Source: an uncultured Lachnospiraceae bacterium | Lineage (GTDB): Bacteria > Bacillota > Clostridia > Lachnospirales > Lachnospiraceae | Direction of reading: 5' to 3' | Length of the DNA stretch: 64,000 nt | Assembly: GCA_902801515.1 (NCBI GenBank) | Contig: CADCII010000015.1 | Span: 1-64,000 of the forward strand | In this document: piece by piece, positions 19,601 through 27,490 of the stretch | Numbering within the stretch: the stretch's first letter is position 1 | Layout of the letters: each line of letters starts with the position of its first letter | Notes under the pieces: generated by a model | Database searches by the model: none | Seen by the model: the letters and a program-made list of their open reading frames with translations, nothing else | Told to the model about the DNA's origin: nothing | Position numbers and translations under genes: made by a program

Positions 19601-19963
19601 GGTGCGGATCTGGTACTCGGAACCCATGCACATATGATCCTTCCTGTGGAGAAGTATAACGGAAGGTATATCGTATATGGACTGAGCAACTTCTGCTTCG
19701 GCGGAAATGCGTATCCCCATTCCTACGACACGATCATCTGGCAGCAGACATTTACATTTGCTCCGGACGGCCTGGAGTCGGAGGATGATATCCATATCAT
19801 TCCGTGCAGTATCAGCAGCGATACTTCCATCAATAACTATCAGCCTACCCCGGTTACCGGCGACAAGGCGGCTGAAATCATACAGACGATGAACAGCCTC
19901 AGCACAGAGTTCGGCCTGACGTTTGACCAGTATCTGACAGACGGCACGCAGATCACCGGGTAA
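16658..19963 (+). CDS. Membrane-anchored CapA-like metallophosphatase with long acidic cytoplasmic arm
   Basis: 1101 residues. Residues about 30-100 are a charged helical/coiled-coil stretch rich in EEARR. Residues 100-505 are highly acidic low-complexity sequence with basic patches. One membrane helix spans about 508-530 (AAVLVLILAIAAFMLVIS). Outside follow Ig-like modules, including a Big_2-like domain near 700-783. Residues about 786-1080 are a PGA_cap/CapA domain (SCVGDCTLGTD, FANFEGTL, LANNHTYDYG, HFHWGVE, GTHAHMILPVE). CapA proteins are metallophosphatase-fold proteins tied to poly-gamma-glutamate capsules, but no capB/capC is here, so another envelope role is likely. It follows purL by 36 bases and ends at a strong terminator. 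Confidence 0.88.
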   Translation: MDNEEIKKLLQELKKNSDESTAVRSEVVKIHFDTPAEAARRRKAKARAEAEEARRKREEEEKARAAEEARRLEAERMAREVVEEAKLQAKAGFSSDLEQDLDLITEGQELPEDEFGESADDLDLNWEYERPRLSTDAPEDEESEGDDEDADYMSDSDEFRDGIIPDDSNPVRSAFGAITGAFASLTERLREKEPKEDDGEEEPAGEEPGEGDGEPEDVSVKETDSSEESSSSDDAPKKRRWSFSFGGKQKDDSSVSEDESAEAEEEPAADEYDPDEEWKRRMEEPPSGKRKRRKLPKEPLFSFSKKDRKKSELPEEVPAEGNDSIPLSENGQEDAYHSEDETADEYGSEPGMEDDYAAESGMTDEYNPESGRDTGSSLEPDADNFDRENYGIQEQGQDSGYNTGQEEDAGPQSEEEPFQEKSIEVIDLDENTNSKEAEVIPLDARSTGPLPRLKAGRFLSGRKTVPSPAEEAKKKEKKKKSKEPKEPKKPNETWLKIKRFISEHRRQCLIGLAAVLVLILAIAAFMLVISKMQSRRRATIREDEGLTIQILSQPDSFTPEGDISLRVKAPETIQSITINGENIDIKQGRTVDLDYHAQTGALEMMVVSTDKVRSADITLAYVDSQPPAVTVSENNGMIELTAEDKETGVKAIYIGRNDGLSDVPTYEEYTEPIPADPDAVFSYYATDEAGNSSAPAVSAMIPATEIAFPQNRYGIFPGSETPLQVVTTPENAFVNNLTYEVENEKVAKVSDGILTGISEGDTKVIASADGLSSVSATVSVKADRSVTISCVGDCTLGTDINLSANTSFNAYQATYGNSYFFDNVRTILSQDDATFANFEGTLTTLDESHRKDKPYAFKADPSYAEILTDGSIEVVTLANNHTYDYGDQSTQDTKDALDAAGVNWCSGEDIAYMDLNGVKTAFIGIYALENGLESMDLVQNTIADAKENGADLIIIHFHWGVELVTTLDDFERQLAHAAIDAGADLVLGTHAHMILPVEKYNGRYIVYGLSNFCFGGNAYPHSYDTIIWQQTFTFAPDGLESEDDIHIIPCSISSDTSINNYQPTPVTGDKAAEIIQTMNSLSTEFGLTFDQYLTDGTQITG

Positions 19964-20006
19964 AACAATGAAATAACCGCCGGAAATATGTGCATATTTA
20001 CGACAC

Positions 20007-20044
20007 CTGAAAAAAGGGACGGGAATTACCGTTCCTTTTTTCAG
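20007..20044 (+). terminator. Intrinsic terminator after the CapA-like gene
   Basis: CTGAAAAAAGGGACGG pairs with CCGTTCCTTTTTTCAG (one mismatch) around a 6-base loop; the T-run is inside the right arm. It is self-complementary, so it can act on both strands. Confidence 0.85.
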
Positions 20045-20218
20045 TTTCAGAAGACGGCAGGGGATAACATGACGATAAATGCAATATAATATTGTGCATA
20101 TTCGATATTTACTGTTGTTTTTGCGCATGATAATATGTTGCTTGCGTTCAGCTCCTGCCTGGCAGAGGGCAGGTGTTTCGCATCTGGTGGGAGAATAATT
20201 AGTACGGGAGGAATTATT

Positions 20219-20824
20219 GTGACAGAATGGAGGAAGATCTCCCAGAGAGGGTCGAAGGAGATCTATTACACAGACCTTAAGGTATCGTCAGAAGTTTTCG
20301 CGAATGAATGGGACAAACAAATTCTTCTGACTTCACTGGAAAGGCTCAGGAAACTGTTTGACTTTGAACTGTATGCGTTCTGTGTCCTGAATGACAGAAT
20401 ACGTCTGCTGATAGGAGGCACCAGGCTGAAGGCGTCGGCAGTTCGCCATATGCTTGCGACTCTTCTGGAAAGATATGACTGCAGGACGGACCAGATCGGA
20501 GAGTACGATCTGCTGCCCCCGGGGATGATGGCCAGGGCGTGCGTGACCAGGATCGAGTGCGAACAGGATGCCATCGATGTGCTGAGGTACATACATCTGA
20601 CCCCTTCGTCCGAAGGGTATTCGCTTACGGCAGGGGATTACTGGTGGACCAGTTTCAGCAGTTACCGCGGAAGATACTGCTGGCCGATGGTGGATGCGGA
20701 AGCAGTGATGCGTGTTCTGGAGCGTCAGGACCGGCACGGGGAGTATCATCTGCTGGACTGGAAAAGAGATTATATACCGGCAGGAAATTCAGAAGAAAAT
20801 CTTAATGAAACTTTCGGTGCATAA
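20219..20824 (+). CDS. REP-associated-transposase-like protein without the HUH motif
   Basis: 201 residues from GTG 20219, which has GGGAGG 7 bases upstream; upstream in-frame codons look non-coding. The layout matches Y1/IS200-like REP-associated transposases: AFCVLNDRIRLLIGG aligns with the family's A(Y/F)CLMPNHVHLLI, and LRYIHLTPSSEGY...DYWWTSFSSY aligns with the LRYIHLNPVRAG...DYxWSSY end. The catalytic His-x-His is replaced by R60-I61-R62, so single-strand cleavage should be lost. It may be a domesticated RNA/DNA hairpin-binding protein or a decayed transposase. It is interesting because REP-like structured repeats (R1-R3) occur in the same window. Confidence 0.75.
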   Translation: MTEWRKISQRGSKEIYYTDLKVSSEVFANEWDKQILLTSLERLRKLFDFELYAFCVLNDRIRLLIGGTRLKASAVRHMLATLLERYDCRTDQIGEYDLLPPGMMARACVTRIECEQDAIDVLRYIHLTPSSEGYSLTAGDYWWTSFSSYRGRYCWPMVDAEAVMRVLERQDRHGEYHLLDWKRDYIPAGNSEENLNETFGA

Positions 20825-20889
20825 AAGAAGCCTCCGTGATATGATGTCTCTGCATATAAGGGCTAATATTACAGGGAGGTAATTTCAGA

Positions 20890-21690
20890 ATGAGGAATAC
20901 CTATCAGATTAGAAAATATCTGGCATTGGCATTATCACTTGCCCTTGCCGCAGGACTGCTCGCCGGCTGTTCCAAATCAGACAGCAGCAAACAGGATTCA
21001 GCTGCCGGCACAGGCAATACAGGAGTAAACGCATCCGGAAATGTAGTGGCGGGGGCAGGAAGCACTGCAGCTCAGACAGCTCAGTCAGAAACCCAGACTG
21101 CGGCAGCACCGCAGCAGGAGACCGCAGCTGCACCCGGAACGGCACAGAATGCTCAGAATGTGTCAGGAACGACGACACAGACACAGCAGACCAATAATAC
21201 TTCAACTAATCAGACAGCACCTGCTTCGACAAACCAGGCACCGGCTGCTTCATCATCCCCTTCGGGTACGCAGCAGCAGAATAAGCCTGCCGCCAATGTT
21301 GACGACGATGATGAAGGATTCAACGGAACGTTCGAAAAGAGCGACGGTGAGGAGAAGGTCCAGATCAAGGTTGAAGGCAGTGATAAGATCAGGTTTGTCT
21401 TCAGGACTTCCATGATCAACGGAACCGCGAAGATCAACGGTAACACCGCCCGGTATACCGGGGACGATGATTACAAGATCATATTTGATGTAGCAGAAGA
21501 TATTCTGATGGTTACCGTCGAAGGAGAAGACGGCGATCTGTCCGACATGAACGGTATCTATTACCGCGATTACGGTGACGATGAGACGGAAGATGATGAC
21601 GCCGTATTTGACGGAGATGAGACAGAGGAAGCGGACGATTATTTTGAAGACGATGACCTGGAAGACTTCCTGGAGGATGAAACGGAGTAA
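20890..21690 (+). CDS. Lipoprotein with Gln/Thr/Ala-rich stalk
   Basis: 266 residues with a lipoprotein signal peptide; the lipobox is LLAGC with Cys27 as the lipidated residue. Residues 28-135 are a low-complexity stalk rich in Gln, Thr, Ala and Ser. Residues about 140-225 form a compact beta-rich module (GFNGTFEKSDGEEKVQIKV to NGIYYRDYG) that resembles small lipocalin-like domains, though I cannot assign a family. The last 40 residues are nearly all Asp/Glu. GGGAGG precedes the ATG. Function unknown; likely surface-exposed. Confidence 0.8.
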   Translation: MRNTYQIRKYLALALSLALAAGLLAGCSKSDSSKQDSAAGTGNTGVNASGNVVAGAGSTAAQTAQSETQTAAAPQQETAAAPGTAQNAQNVSGTTTQTQQTNNTSTNQTAPASTNQAPAASSSPSGTQQQNKPAANVDDDDEGFNGTFEKSDGEEKVQIKVEGSDKIRFVFRTSMINGTAKINGNTARYTGDDDYKIIFDVAEDILMVTVEGEDGDLSDMNGIYYRDYGDDETEDDDAVFDGDETEEADDYFEDDDLEDFLEDETE

Positions 21691-21737
21691 TTTTTCGGAG
21701 ACGAACAGGTTGTGAGAATCTGCGGATAAGGTAAGAT

Positions 21738-21785
21738 AAACGGATGCCTTTCCTGCATTATTGCAGGGGCATCCGTTTTTTCTTT
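21738..21785 (+). terminator. Intrinsic terminator after the lipoprotein gene
   Basis: AAACGGATGCC pairs with GGCATCCGTTT, with an inner CCTGCA/TGCAGG extension, followed by six or more T residues. Confidence 0.85.
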
Positions 21786-21945
21786 TTCATATCCCGCAGA
21801 CAGCAGGAACAGTATGTTCAGACTGCCGGCAGGGAACCTTTGACACATACAAAGAAGGGGATTACACTTATCGTGTATATCTGTAAAATAACGAACCTGA
21901 ATTTGTATTAAACATAAAAGATCCGAGGAAAGGCGGAAAAGCGGT

Positions 21946-22761
21946 ATGTCAAAGATCCAGTACGGAAGCCAGACCTACCCCTGGCAGATGCGGGTAGAAA
22001 AATATGCCGGTCAGGTGCCGCACATGGTGGAGGTGCTCAAGAAGGCCGGTTTCACAGGCATGGAAGCCGAGATTGTCATGCTTGGAGATTATTATCATGA
22101 CTGGCAGGCGCTGAAAGATCTGCTGGACAGAGAGGATATTGCCTTTGCGGCGCTTGCTGTCCATGAAGACTGGCTTCATGAGAAGGAGACAGATCAGGAG
22201 AAGGCTGACCTGGATGAGGCGATCGAGTTTCTGACTCATTTCCCGACTGCGAAACTGATGCTGTGCCATGTGGCGGCTGATCCGGTGCGTGAGCACAACC
22301 TGTATGAAAAGCAGATGAACCAGCTTGCGTGCCTGTCGGATATCGCCATGCGTGCAAGAGAGAGAGGCGTGGTTCCGGTATATCACCCCAATTCAGGAGA
22401 GAATTCTATCTTCCGCTATGAGAGCGACTATCACATCATGTTCGATACCCTTTACAGCAGCGGCATCGGATATGCGCCGGACGTAGGGCATATGGCAAAC
22501 GGAGGGATCGATCCTCTGAGAGTGATTAAAGAAAACAGAAGGATCGTGCAGCATGTTCATTTCAAAGACATGACAGCGGAGCATCAGTGGGCAACAATGG
22601 GCGAGGGCGTGATTGATTTTGAGTCCATCGTCCGCTTCCTGGAGGAGACTGATTACAGAGGCTGGATCATGACAGAGGATGAGTCTCCTAATGCGGTAAA
22701 TGATTCGGACGGTGTAGTGATGGCTGACGGCAGATATATGGGCAGGATAGGAGGTTTCTGA
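21946..22761 (+). CDS. Sugar phosphate isomerase/epimerase-like TIM-barrel protein
   Basis: 271-residue protein of the xylose-isomerase-like TIM barrel (AP endonuclease 2) superfamily. Recognisable segments are YGSQTYPWQ at the start, GFTGMEAEI near residue 35, VVPVYHPNSGENS near 145, DVGHMANGGIDPL near 180, HVHFKDM near 205 and GWIMTEDES near 240. The His, Asp and Glu in these segments are the expected metal ligands. Together with the adjacent Gfo/Idh/MocA dehydrogenase it probably acts on a polyol or sugar acid such as an inositol-type compound; the exact substrate is not visible. It ends one base before the next gene. Confidence 0.88.
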   Translation: MSKIQYGSQTYPWQMRVEKYAGQVPHMVEVLKKAGFTGMEAEIVMLGDYYHDWQALKDLLDREDIAFAALAVHEDWLHEKETDQEKADLDEAIEFLTHFPTAKLMLCHVAADPVREHNLYEKQMNQLACLSDIAMRARERGVVPVYHPNSGENSIFRYESDYHIMFDTLYSSGIGYAPDVGHMANGGIDPLRVIKENRRIVQHVHFKDMTAEHQWATMGEGVIDFESIVRFLEETDYRGWIMTEDESPNAVNDSDGVVMADGRYMGRIGGF

Positions 22762-22762
22762 C

Positions 22763-23881
22763 ATGGCAAAACACAGAACTGCGATAATGGGACTTGGTGT
22801 ACGGGGAAAGACTCATCTGAAGGCAATGCTGGAAAATCCGGACAGTTATGAGATCGTAGGAATCTGTGACATCCGTCCGGAAGTGATGGAGGATGTGAAG
22901 AAGCGCTTCAGCCTGGACGTTCCTGCCTATACGGACGTGGAGAAGATGCTGGATGAGACAAGGCCGGAAGTATTTGTCTTTGTAACTTATCCGGATCTTC
23001 GCCTTTCCATGATCGAACTTGCGGTCAAGTACAACGTACAAGCGGTCTCTCTGGAGAAGCCTATGGCAGAGAATATGGCGGAAGCCAGAAAGATGGCACA
23101 GCTGTGCGAGGAACATAACATCAAGGCAGTGGTCTGCCACCAGCAGAAGTATCTGAAACAGATGCAGGACCTGAAGCGGAAGGTCGACAGCGGGGTACTG
23201 GGAAAGGTAAAGAAGATCTTTGCAGAATGTCAGCCCTGGATGGCGCAGCTTGGCACGCATTACATGGACTATATGATCTGGGCAAACGGCGGCAGCCGGG
23301 CGAAATCTGTCATCGGGCATGTCCATGGTCCTGCGACCATGCAGGATGACCATCCGTCGCCGGACTTTCTGTTCGGAGAGGTCCTGTTTGAGAACGGGGC
23401 AAGAGGATATCTGGAGTGCGGTTATTTCGCGGAACAGCATAACCCGGATATGTACAGGGATACGGACAACCGCCTGACTGTCTGGGGCGAGGACGGATAC
23501 GCCTATGCCGAGACGGACGGTTACTGGGGCGAGTGCAGCAGCAATACCGGTTCGAAGCTGGTAACGGGCAAAGATCCCGGCTGGTATCATTTCCAGGAGA
23601 AAGAGATCCAGACGCCGTATTATACCGAATTCGCACAGTGGCTGGATGATGATGCGAAGGTCCATTCCTGTGATATCAAAACGGCGCTGCACGGATATGA
23701 GATCCTGGAGGCAATCGTGCTCTCTGCACTTGATAACCGCAGAGTTGACCTGCCGCTGAAAGAGATTGATTATGAGCCTGTCATGGAACGCATGAAGAAA
23801 GAACTTCCCTGGTTCGAGGGCTGCGACAAAGCCCCCAGGGACCTGTACAAGGGAGACTGGGACAGGCCGGAGAGAGACTGA
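22763..23881 (+). CDS. Gfo/Idh/MocA-family oxidoreductase
   Basis: 372-residue NAD(P)-dependent dehydrogenase. The Rossmann start is AIMGLGVRGKTHLKAML; the cofactor/substrate motif EKP is in SLEKPMAENMAEAR near residue 100, as in the family. The C-terminal alpha/beta domain carries GTHYMDYMIWANGG and a long substrate-side loop. The start overlaps the end of the preceding TIM-barrel gene's Shine-Dalgarno context, showing tight coupling. Likely oxidises a sugar or cyclitol in a short catabolic route with its neighbours; inference only. Confidence 0.92.
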   Translation: MAKHRTAIMGLGVRGKTHLKAMLENPDSYEIVGICDIRPEVMEDVKKRFSLDVPAYTDVEKMLDETRPEVFVFVTYPDLRLSMIELAVKYNVQAVSLEKPMAENMAEARKMAQLCEEHNIKAVVCHQQKYLKQMQDLKRKVDSGVLGKVKKIFAECQPWMAQLGTHYMDYMIWANGGSRAKSVIGHVHGPATMQDDHPSPDFLFGEVLFENGARGYLECGYFAEQHNPDMYRDTDNRLTVWGEDGYAYAETDGYWGECSSNTGSKLVTGKDPGWYHFQEKEIQTPYYTEFAQWLDDDAKVHSCDIKTALHGYEILEAIVLSALDNRRVDLPLKEIDYEPVMERMKKELPWFEGCDKAPRDLYKGDWDRPERD

Positions 23882-23893
23882 GAGGAAGATGAT

Positions 23894-24703
23894 ATGAGTA
23901 AGGAATGCATCGCGAATGGTCTTCGGATCAACTATGAAGAATACGGACAGGGAGAACCCCTGCTTCTTCTGATGGGACTTGGTGCGCCGGGGAGAAAATG
24001 GGCTCCTCACATCGCAGCTTATGAGAAGCATTTTCATGTGATCGCTCCGGATAACCGCGGGGCGGGACAGTCTGACAAGCCTGTGGCTTACGCCTATACA
24101 ATACAGGAGATGGCAGAAGACATGGTTGCCCTGATGGATGAGCTTGGTATTGAGAAGGCTCACATTAACGGAATCTCCATGGGAGGCGCTATCGCCCAGC
24201 ATCTGGCAGTTTATTATCCGGAAAGAGTGAAGAGCCTGATTCTGACAAACACATTTCCATGGTGCTGTGCCAGCAACCGCAGGGCAATCGAACTGCTGCG
24301 GGAAACCTGCGGACAGCTTGATCCGGTGACGGCGACAAGGCTGTGTCAGTGGATGATCTTTGCCATCCCGTTCCAGAATGAGAGAGAAGATTATATGCTG
24401 GAGTGTGAATATGCGGATCTGAACGAACCTTATCCCATGCCCTCATATGCCTATAAGGCACAGTGCAACGCTATCCTGGATTTTGACATTCGGGACAGGC
24501 TCGGGGAGATAAAGGCACCGGCGCTTGTGGTCGGCGGAGACAGGGATCTGCTGATTCCCGCGTGGGTAACGAAAGAGATGGCTGAGGCCATCCCGGGCGC
24601 GAGACTGTATATGGCTCCGGACGGAGGCCACGTGCAGCACTGGGAACAGCTTGAAAAGTATAATGAATTGACTCTTCAGTTTCTTCTTGAGAATCGCGGA
24701 TAA
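23894..24703 (+). CDS. Alpha/beta hydrolase
   Basis: 269-residue cytoplasmic hydrolase. The oxyanion region is LLLLMGLGAPGRKW, the nucleophile elbow G-I-S-M-G-G is near residue 97 (Ser as nucleophile), the acid is probably Asp in VVGGDRDLLIP, and the His is in PDGGHVQHWEQ. This matches 3-oxoadipate enol-lactonase-like or general esterase subfamilies. AGAGGAAG precedes the ATG, 12 bases after the dehydrogenase. It may hydrolyse a lactone formed by the dehydrogenase; that is inference. Confidence 0.9.
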   Translation: MSKECIANGLRINYEEYGQGEPLLLLMGLGAPGRKWAPHIAAYEKHFHVIAPDNRGAGQSDKPVAYAYTIQEMAEDMVALMDELGIEKAHINGISMGGAIAQHLAVYYPERVKSLILTNTFPWCCASNRRAIELLRETCGQLDPVTATRLCQWMIFAIPFQNEREDYMLECEYADLNEPYPMPSYAYKAQCNAILDFDIRDRLGEIKAPALVVGGDRDLLIPAWVTKEMAEAIPGARLYMAPDGGHVQHWEQLEKYNELTLQFLLENRG

Positions 24704-24723
24704 AGAAAATCACGGATAAACAG

Positions 24724-24769
24724 AAGACGGCCATACAGCGGCAGCGATACGCCCTGTGGCCGTCTTTTT
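24724..24769 (+). terminator. Intrinsic terminator of the catabolic cluster
   Basis: AGACGGCCATACAG pairs with CTGTGGCCGTCT (24754-24765), followed by a T-run. Confidence 0.85.
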
Positions 24770-24859
24770 AAATGAAAATGAACAAGAATGAATATAGAGG
24801 GTGCTATTCATTCATGTAAAGTAGTATAATGCATTTATGTATATACAAGATGCGGAGAA

Positions 24860-25792
24860 GTGATCTTCCGGCAGGGAGATGCCGGAAACAGCTTTTTCCA
24901 GATTCTTGACGGAAGTGTAGATGTCATCCTGGGCTACGGCAGCGAGGATCAGCTGAAGCTGACCGAACTGAAAAAAGATCAGTTTCTCGGAGAGATGGCT
25001 GTAATCGATCAGTGCCCGCGCAGCGCGACAGCTGTTGCCGGTCCTGACGGCGTGCAGATGGAAGAGATCACTTCCGGTGAAGTTAATGCATATCTGGACG
25101 AGGATCCCGGACATGTCGAGCTTCTGGTCAACTATCTTGGAGCCCGCCTGAAAGACCTGACCGGACAGTATCAGGAAGTCAGCACACTGATCCGTGAGAT
25201 CCGCGATGCAGAGAAGAAAGAGGGATTCGCTGCGAAGATCAAGAAATTTGCCGGATTCTACAAGGCAGGAAAAGGCAGCAAACCCAGTGCTGAAGTGCTG
25301 CGTCAGACCAGTGAGCTTGAACACTCAGGCGGATATGCCAAGAAGGTAGTCGAATATCCGAAGGGAACTGTCATCTTCAAGGAAGGCGAGCGCGGAGACT
25401 GCATCTATGATATCCATTTTGGATCAGTAGGTATCTATTCTGGTTATGGAACTGCAGAAGAGACTAAACTTACGCAGCTGTATCCGAATACATTCTTCGG
25501 CGAACTGGGAATGGTCAGTGGGGAGCCGCGCAGTGCGACTGCTGTTGCACTGGATGACGCGACGGTTGAGTTGATCCATCCGGAGGATCTGAACGAGCTG
25601 TTTGAAAAGAATCCTCCCAAGATCGGAATGATCCTCGGACATCTGTCCGGCAGGCTCAGGAAGCTGACAGAAGAGTACATGTCTGCATGTAGCCTTGTAT
25701 ACGACGTTTCTCAGAATCTGGATAAAAACCAGCCTCTGAGCGCAGAACTGTCTGAGAAGGTCAAGGCATTCAGCGAGAAACTGTACGACTGA
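24860..25792 (+). CDS. Tandem cyclic-nucleotide-binding-domain protein, start uncertain
   Basis: About 310 residues holding two Crp-type cNMP-binding domains and no DNA-binding or catalytic domain. Domain 1 covers residues 1-105 (VIFRQGDAGNSFFQILDGSV, FLGEMAVID, PRSATAVA). A helical linker follows. Domain 2 is at about 160-275 (KGTVIFKEGERGDCIYDIHFGSVGIY, FFGELGMVSGEPRSATAVA). Homology to domain 2 continues upstream of the GTG (reading CGEVIF), yet no ATG, GTG or TTG occurs in that frame before a stop at 24827. ATG 24837 is one frame off. TATAAT at 24825-24830 would place transcription start near 24837. Either an indel removed the start or translation begins unusually. Function unknown. Confidence 0.8.
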   Translation: MIFRQGDAGNSFFQILDGSVDVILGYGSEDQLKLTELKKDQFLGEMAVIDQCPRSATAVAGPDGVQMEEITSGEVNAYLDEDPGHVELLVNYLGARLKDLTGQYQEVSTLIREIRDAEKKEGFAAKIKKFAGFYKAGKGSKPSAEVLRQTSELEHSGGYAKKVVEYPKGTVIFKEGERGDCIYDIHFGSVGIYSGYGTAEETKLTQLYPNTFFGELGMVSGEPRSATAVALDDATVELIHPEDLNELFEKNPPKIGMILGHLSGRLRKLTEEYMSACSLVYDVSQNLDKNQPLSAELSEKVKAFSEKLYD

Positions 25793-25839
25793 TCGCAGCA
25801 CAGCCGCTGAATCTATGACGGATCACAGCACAGCCGCTG
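25791..25839 (+). repeat. Short direct repeat, period 30
   Basis: Two 19-base copies of GATC(G/A)CAGCACAGCCGCTG lie at 25791-25809 and 25821-25839, immediately after the stop of the cNMP-binding gene. Probably a small local duplication. Confidence 0.7.
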
Positions 25840-25850
25840 GAGAACAGATG

Positions 25851-25895
25851 AATATAAAAAGAGCGGAACCGGATGGGTTCCGCTCTTTTTATATT
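25851..25895. terminator. Bidirectional intrinsic terminator
   Basis: Perfect 20-base stem beginning AATATAAAAAGAGCGGAACC with a 4-base loop. It is symmetric, with A- and T-runs on either side, and lies between convergent genes. Confidence 0.92.
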
Positions 25896-25948
25896 CTACA
25901 ACGGTATATGCGTCCTTCCGTGCGTTAACGTAATACCAGTGCTGCATT

Positions 25949-26740
25949 TTACTCCAGGTTCAGTCTGCGGTCCAGCAGATACCAGCACAGGATACCATAG
26001 ACTGCAATCCCGATCAGAGCCATCAGTGTTCCTGTCTGCATAGACCGGACACTCATAAAGCCTGCCGCATTTGTGGAATTGAGCAGCCTTGCCGGAAGAA
26101 GATGCAGTTTATTTCCGACAAAGCTGAGGATCATCTCGATGATACCGAATCCGAGATAGGCGAGCACACTTCCCGCAAGCCTGTGGGAATTAAACTGATG
26201 TCCGACTGCAATCGCGGCATAAACTTTGATCATGGACTCCATCACGCCGGCAGCGAGCATTATGATCAGCCAGATGACCGGAGCCAGAGCCATGCTTGGT
26301 GAGAGCGTAGCCCATACCTCTTTTACCTGGCGTATGAATTCCGGAACATTGCTGGTAATAGCGACCATCGCAAAACCTGCGATCACTCCGGAAACAGCTC
26401 CGATGACCATCCACAGAAAAGCACTGAGAGCCTTGCTGAGAATGTGCTCATGTGTCTTTGCCGGCAGTGTGAACATCAGATAACCCTCTGTACCCAGAAG
26501 ATTTTTGTAAAACCTCTGGATCACCATGATAACCATGACCACGCCGACTACGAGCACCGCGGCGCCGAACAGGACACCTGTTACAATCGCGAACTTCTCG
26601 ACAAAGAACTTGGCGAATCCATCCATGCTCAGCCGAAGATTGAAGGCAAACAGGCAGGAGGCGAGGACCATCACTGCATACAGGGGGAGCAACACCCTTC
26701 CCATCGCTTTCATTTCATTTTTAAACAGTTTTCCTAACAT
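25949..26740 (-). CDS. ABC exporter membrane subunit (YtrC/D-like)
   Basis: 263-residue integral membrane protein with about six helices. It lacks the EAA loop of importers and resembles ABC-2-type permeases coupled to a separate ATPase. It starts MLGKLFKNEMKAMGRVLLP, a common beginning in this family. It overlaps the ATPase gene by 7 bases, so the two are translationally coupled. With the GntR regulator this forms a YtrABC-like unit, commonly induced by cell-envelope antibiotics in Firmicutes; the substrate here is unknown. Confidence 0.85.
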   Translation of the reverse strand: MLGKLFKNEMKAMGRVLLPLYAVMVLASCLFAFNLRLSMDGFAKFFVEKFAIVTGVLFGAAVLVVGVVMVIMVIQRFYKNLLGTEGYLMFTLPAKTHEHILSKALSAFLWMVIGAVSGVIAGFAMVAITSNVPEFIRQVKEVWATLSPSMALAPVIWLIIMLAAGVMESMIKVYAAIAVGHQFNSHRLAGSVLAYLGFGIIEMILSFVGNKLHLLPARLLNSTNAAGFMSVRSMQTGTLMALIGIAVYGILCWYLLDRRLNLE

Positions 26741-27432
26741 CTGAAGACCTCCCTGAAGTATTCATCTACGCTCTTGCCGGTTTCCTCCCGGATCTCATCA
26801 GTGCTCTTGTGCAGTACGATCTGTCCCTCTTTCAGAAATACAGCTTCGTCCAGCACGGATTCCACATCTGCGATCAGATGTGTGGAAATCAGCACCAGAG
26901 CGTTCTCTTCATAGTTGTTGAGAATCGTGCGGAGGATATAATCTCTGGCTGCCGGGTCAACGCCAGCAATCGGTTCATCCAGCAGATAGACCTGTGCTCT
27001 GCGGGACATGATCAAGATCAGCTGCACCTTCTCCCTGGTTCCCTTAGACATCTTTTTCAGTGGCAGGTTTGAAGGGATGTTCAGGCTCATGAGCATCTCC
27101 TCTGCCCTCTGGCGGTCAAAGTCCGGGAAGAAGTCCCCGTAAAACTTCAGCAGCGCATCCGTCTTCATCCAGTCCGGAAGAAAATCCTTATCCGGAAGAT
27201 AAGCGATAGCAGCCTTGGTCTTCACACCCGGCGTTTCCCCGGCGATCCTCAGCTCTCCCGAAGTCGGCTGAAGCAGACGGTTTGCCAGCTTGATCAGCGT
27301 GGTCTTTCCGCTTCCGTTCGGACCGAGCAGCCCGACGATCCGCCCGCTTTCCAGCTGAAGGCTGATTCCTTTCAGCGCGGTGACATTCCCGTAGGATTTC
27401 ACCAGATCTCTGCATTCAAATATTACACTCAT
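26734..27432 (-). CDS. ABC transporter ATP-binding protein (YtrB-like)
   Basis: 232-residue ATPase from ATG 27432, chosen because GGAGGAGA lies just upstream. The N-terminus SVIFECRDLVKSYGNV is typical. Walker A is GPNGSGKTT, Walker B is YLLDEPIAGVDP and the H-loop is ISTH. The signature region reads KMSKGTREKVQ, where SKGTREK replaces LSGGQ; this is common in the short antibiotic-type ATPases such as YtrB. It partners with the membrane subunit that overlaps it. Confidence 0.92.
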   Translation of the reverse strand: MSVIFECRDLVKSYGNVTALKGISLQLESGRIVGLLGPNGSGKTTLIKLANRLLQPTSGELRIAGETPGVKTKAAIAYLPDKDFLPDWMKTDALLKFYGDFFPDFDRQRAEEMLMSLNIPSNLPLKKMSKGTREKVQLILIMSRRAQVYLLDEPIAGVDPAARDYILRTILNNYEENALVLISTHLIADVESVLDEAVFLKEGQIVLHKSTDEIREETGKSVDEYFREVFRC

Positions 27433-27490
27433 GTTCTTTCTGTCTCCTCCCTGCAATATCACGTGAACAAGTGACAGGCACTTGTTCAGC

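Noticed and set aside
22688..24202. Long minus-strand reading frame of about 504 codons
   Set aside because: It lies opposite the Gfo/Idh/MocA and hydrolase genes, which match well-known families on the plus strand; the product is His/Leu-rich with no domain and no ribosome site.
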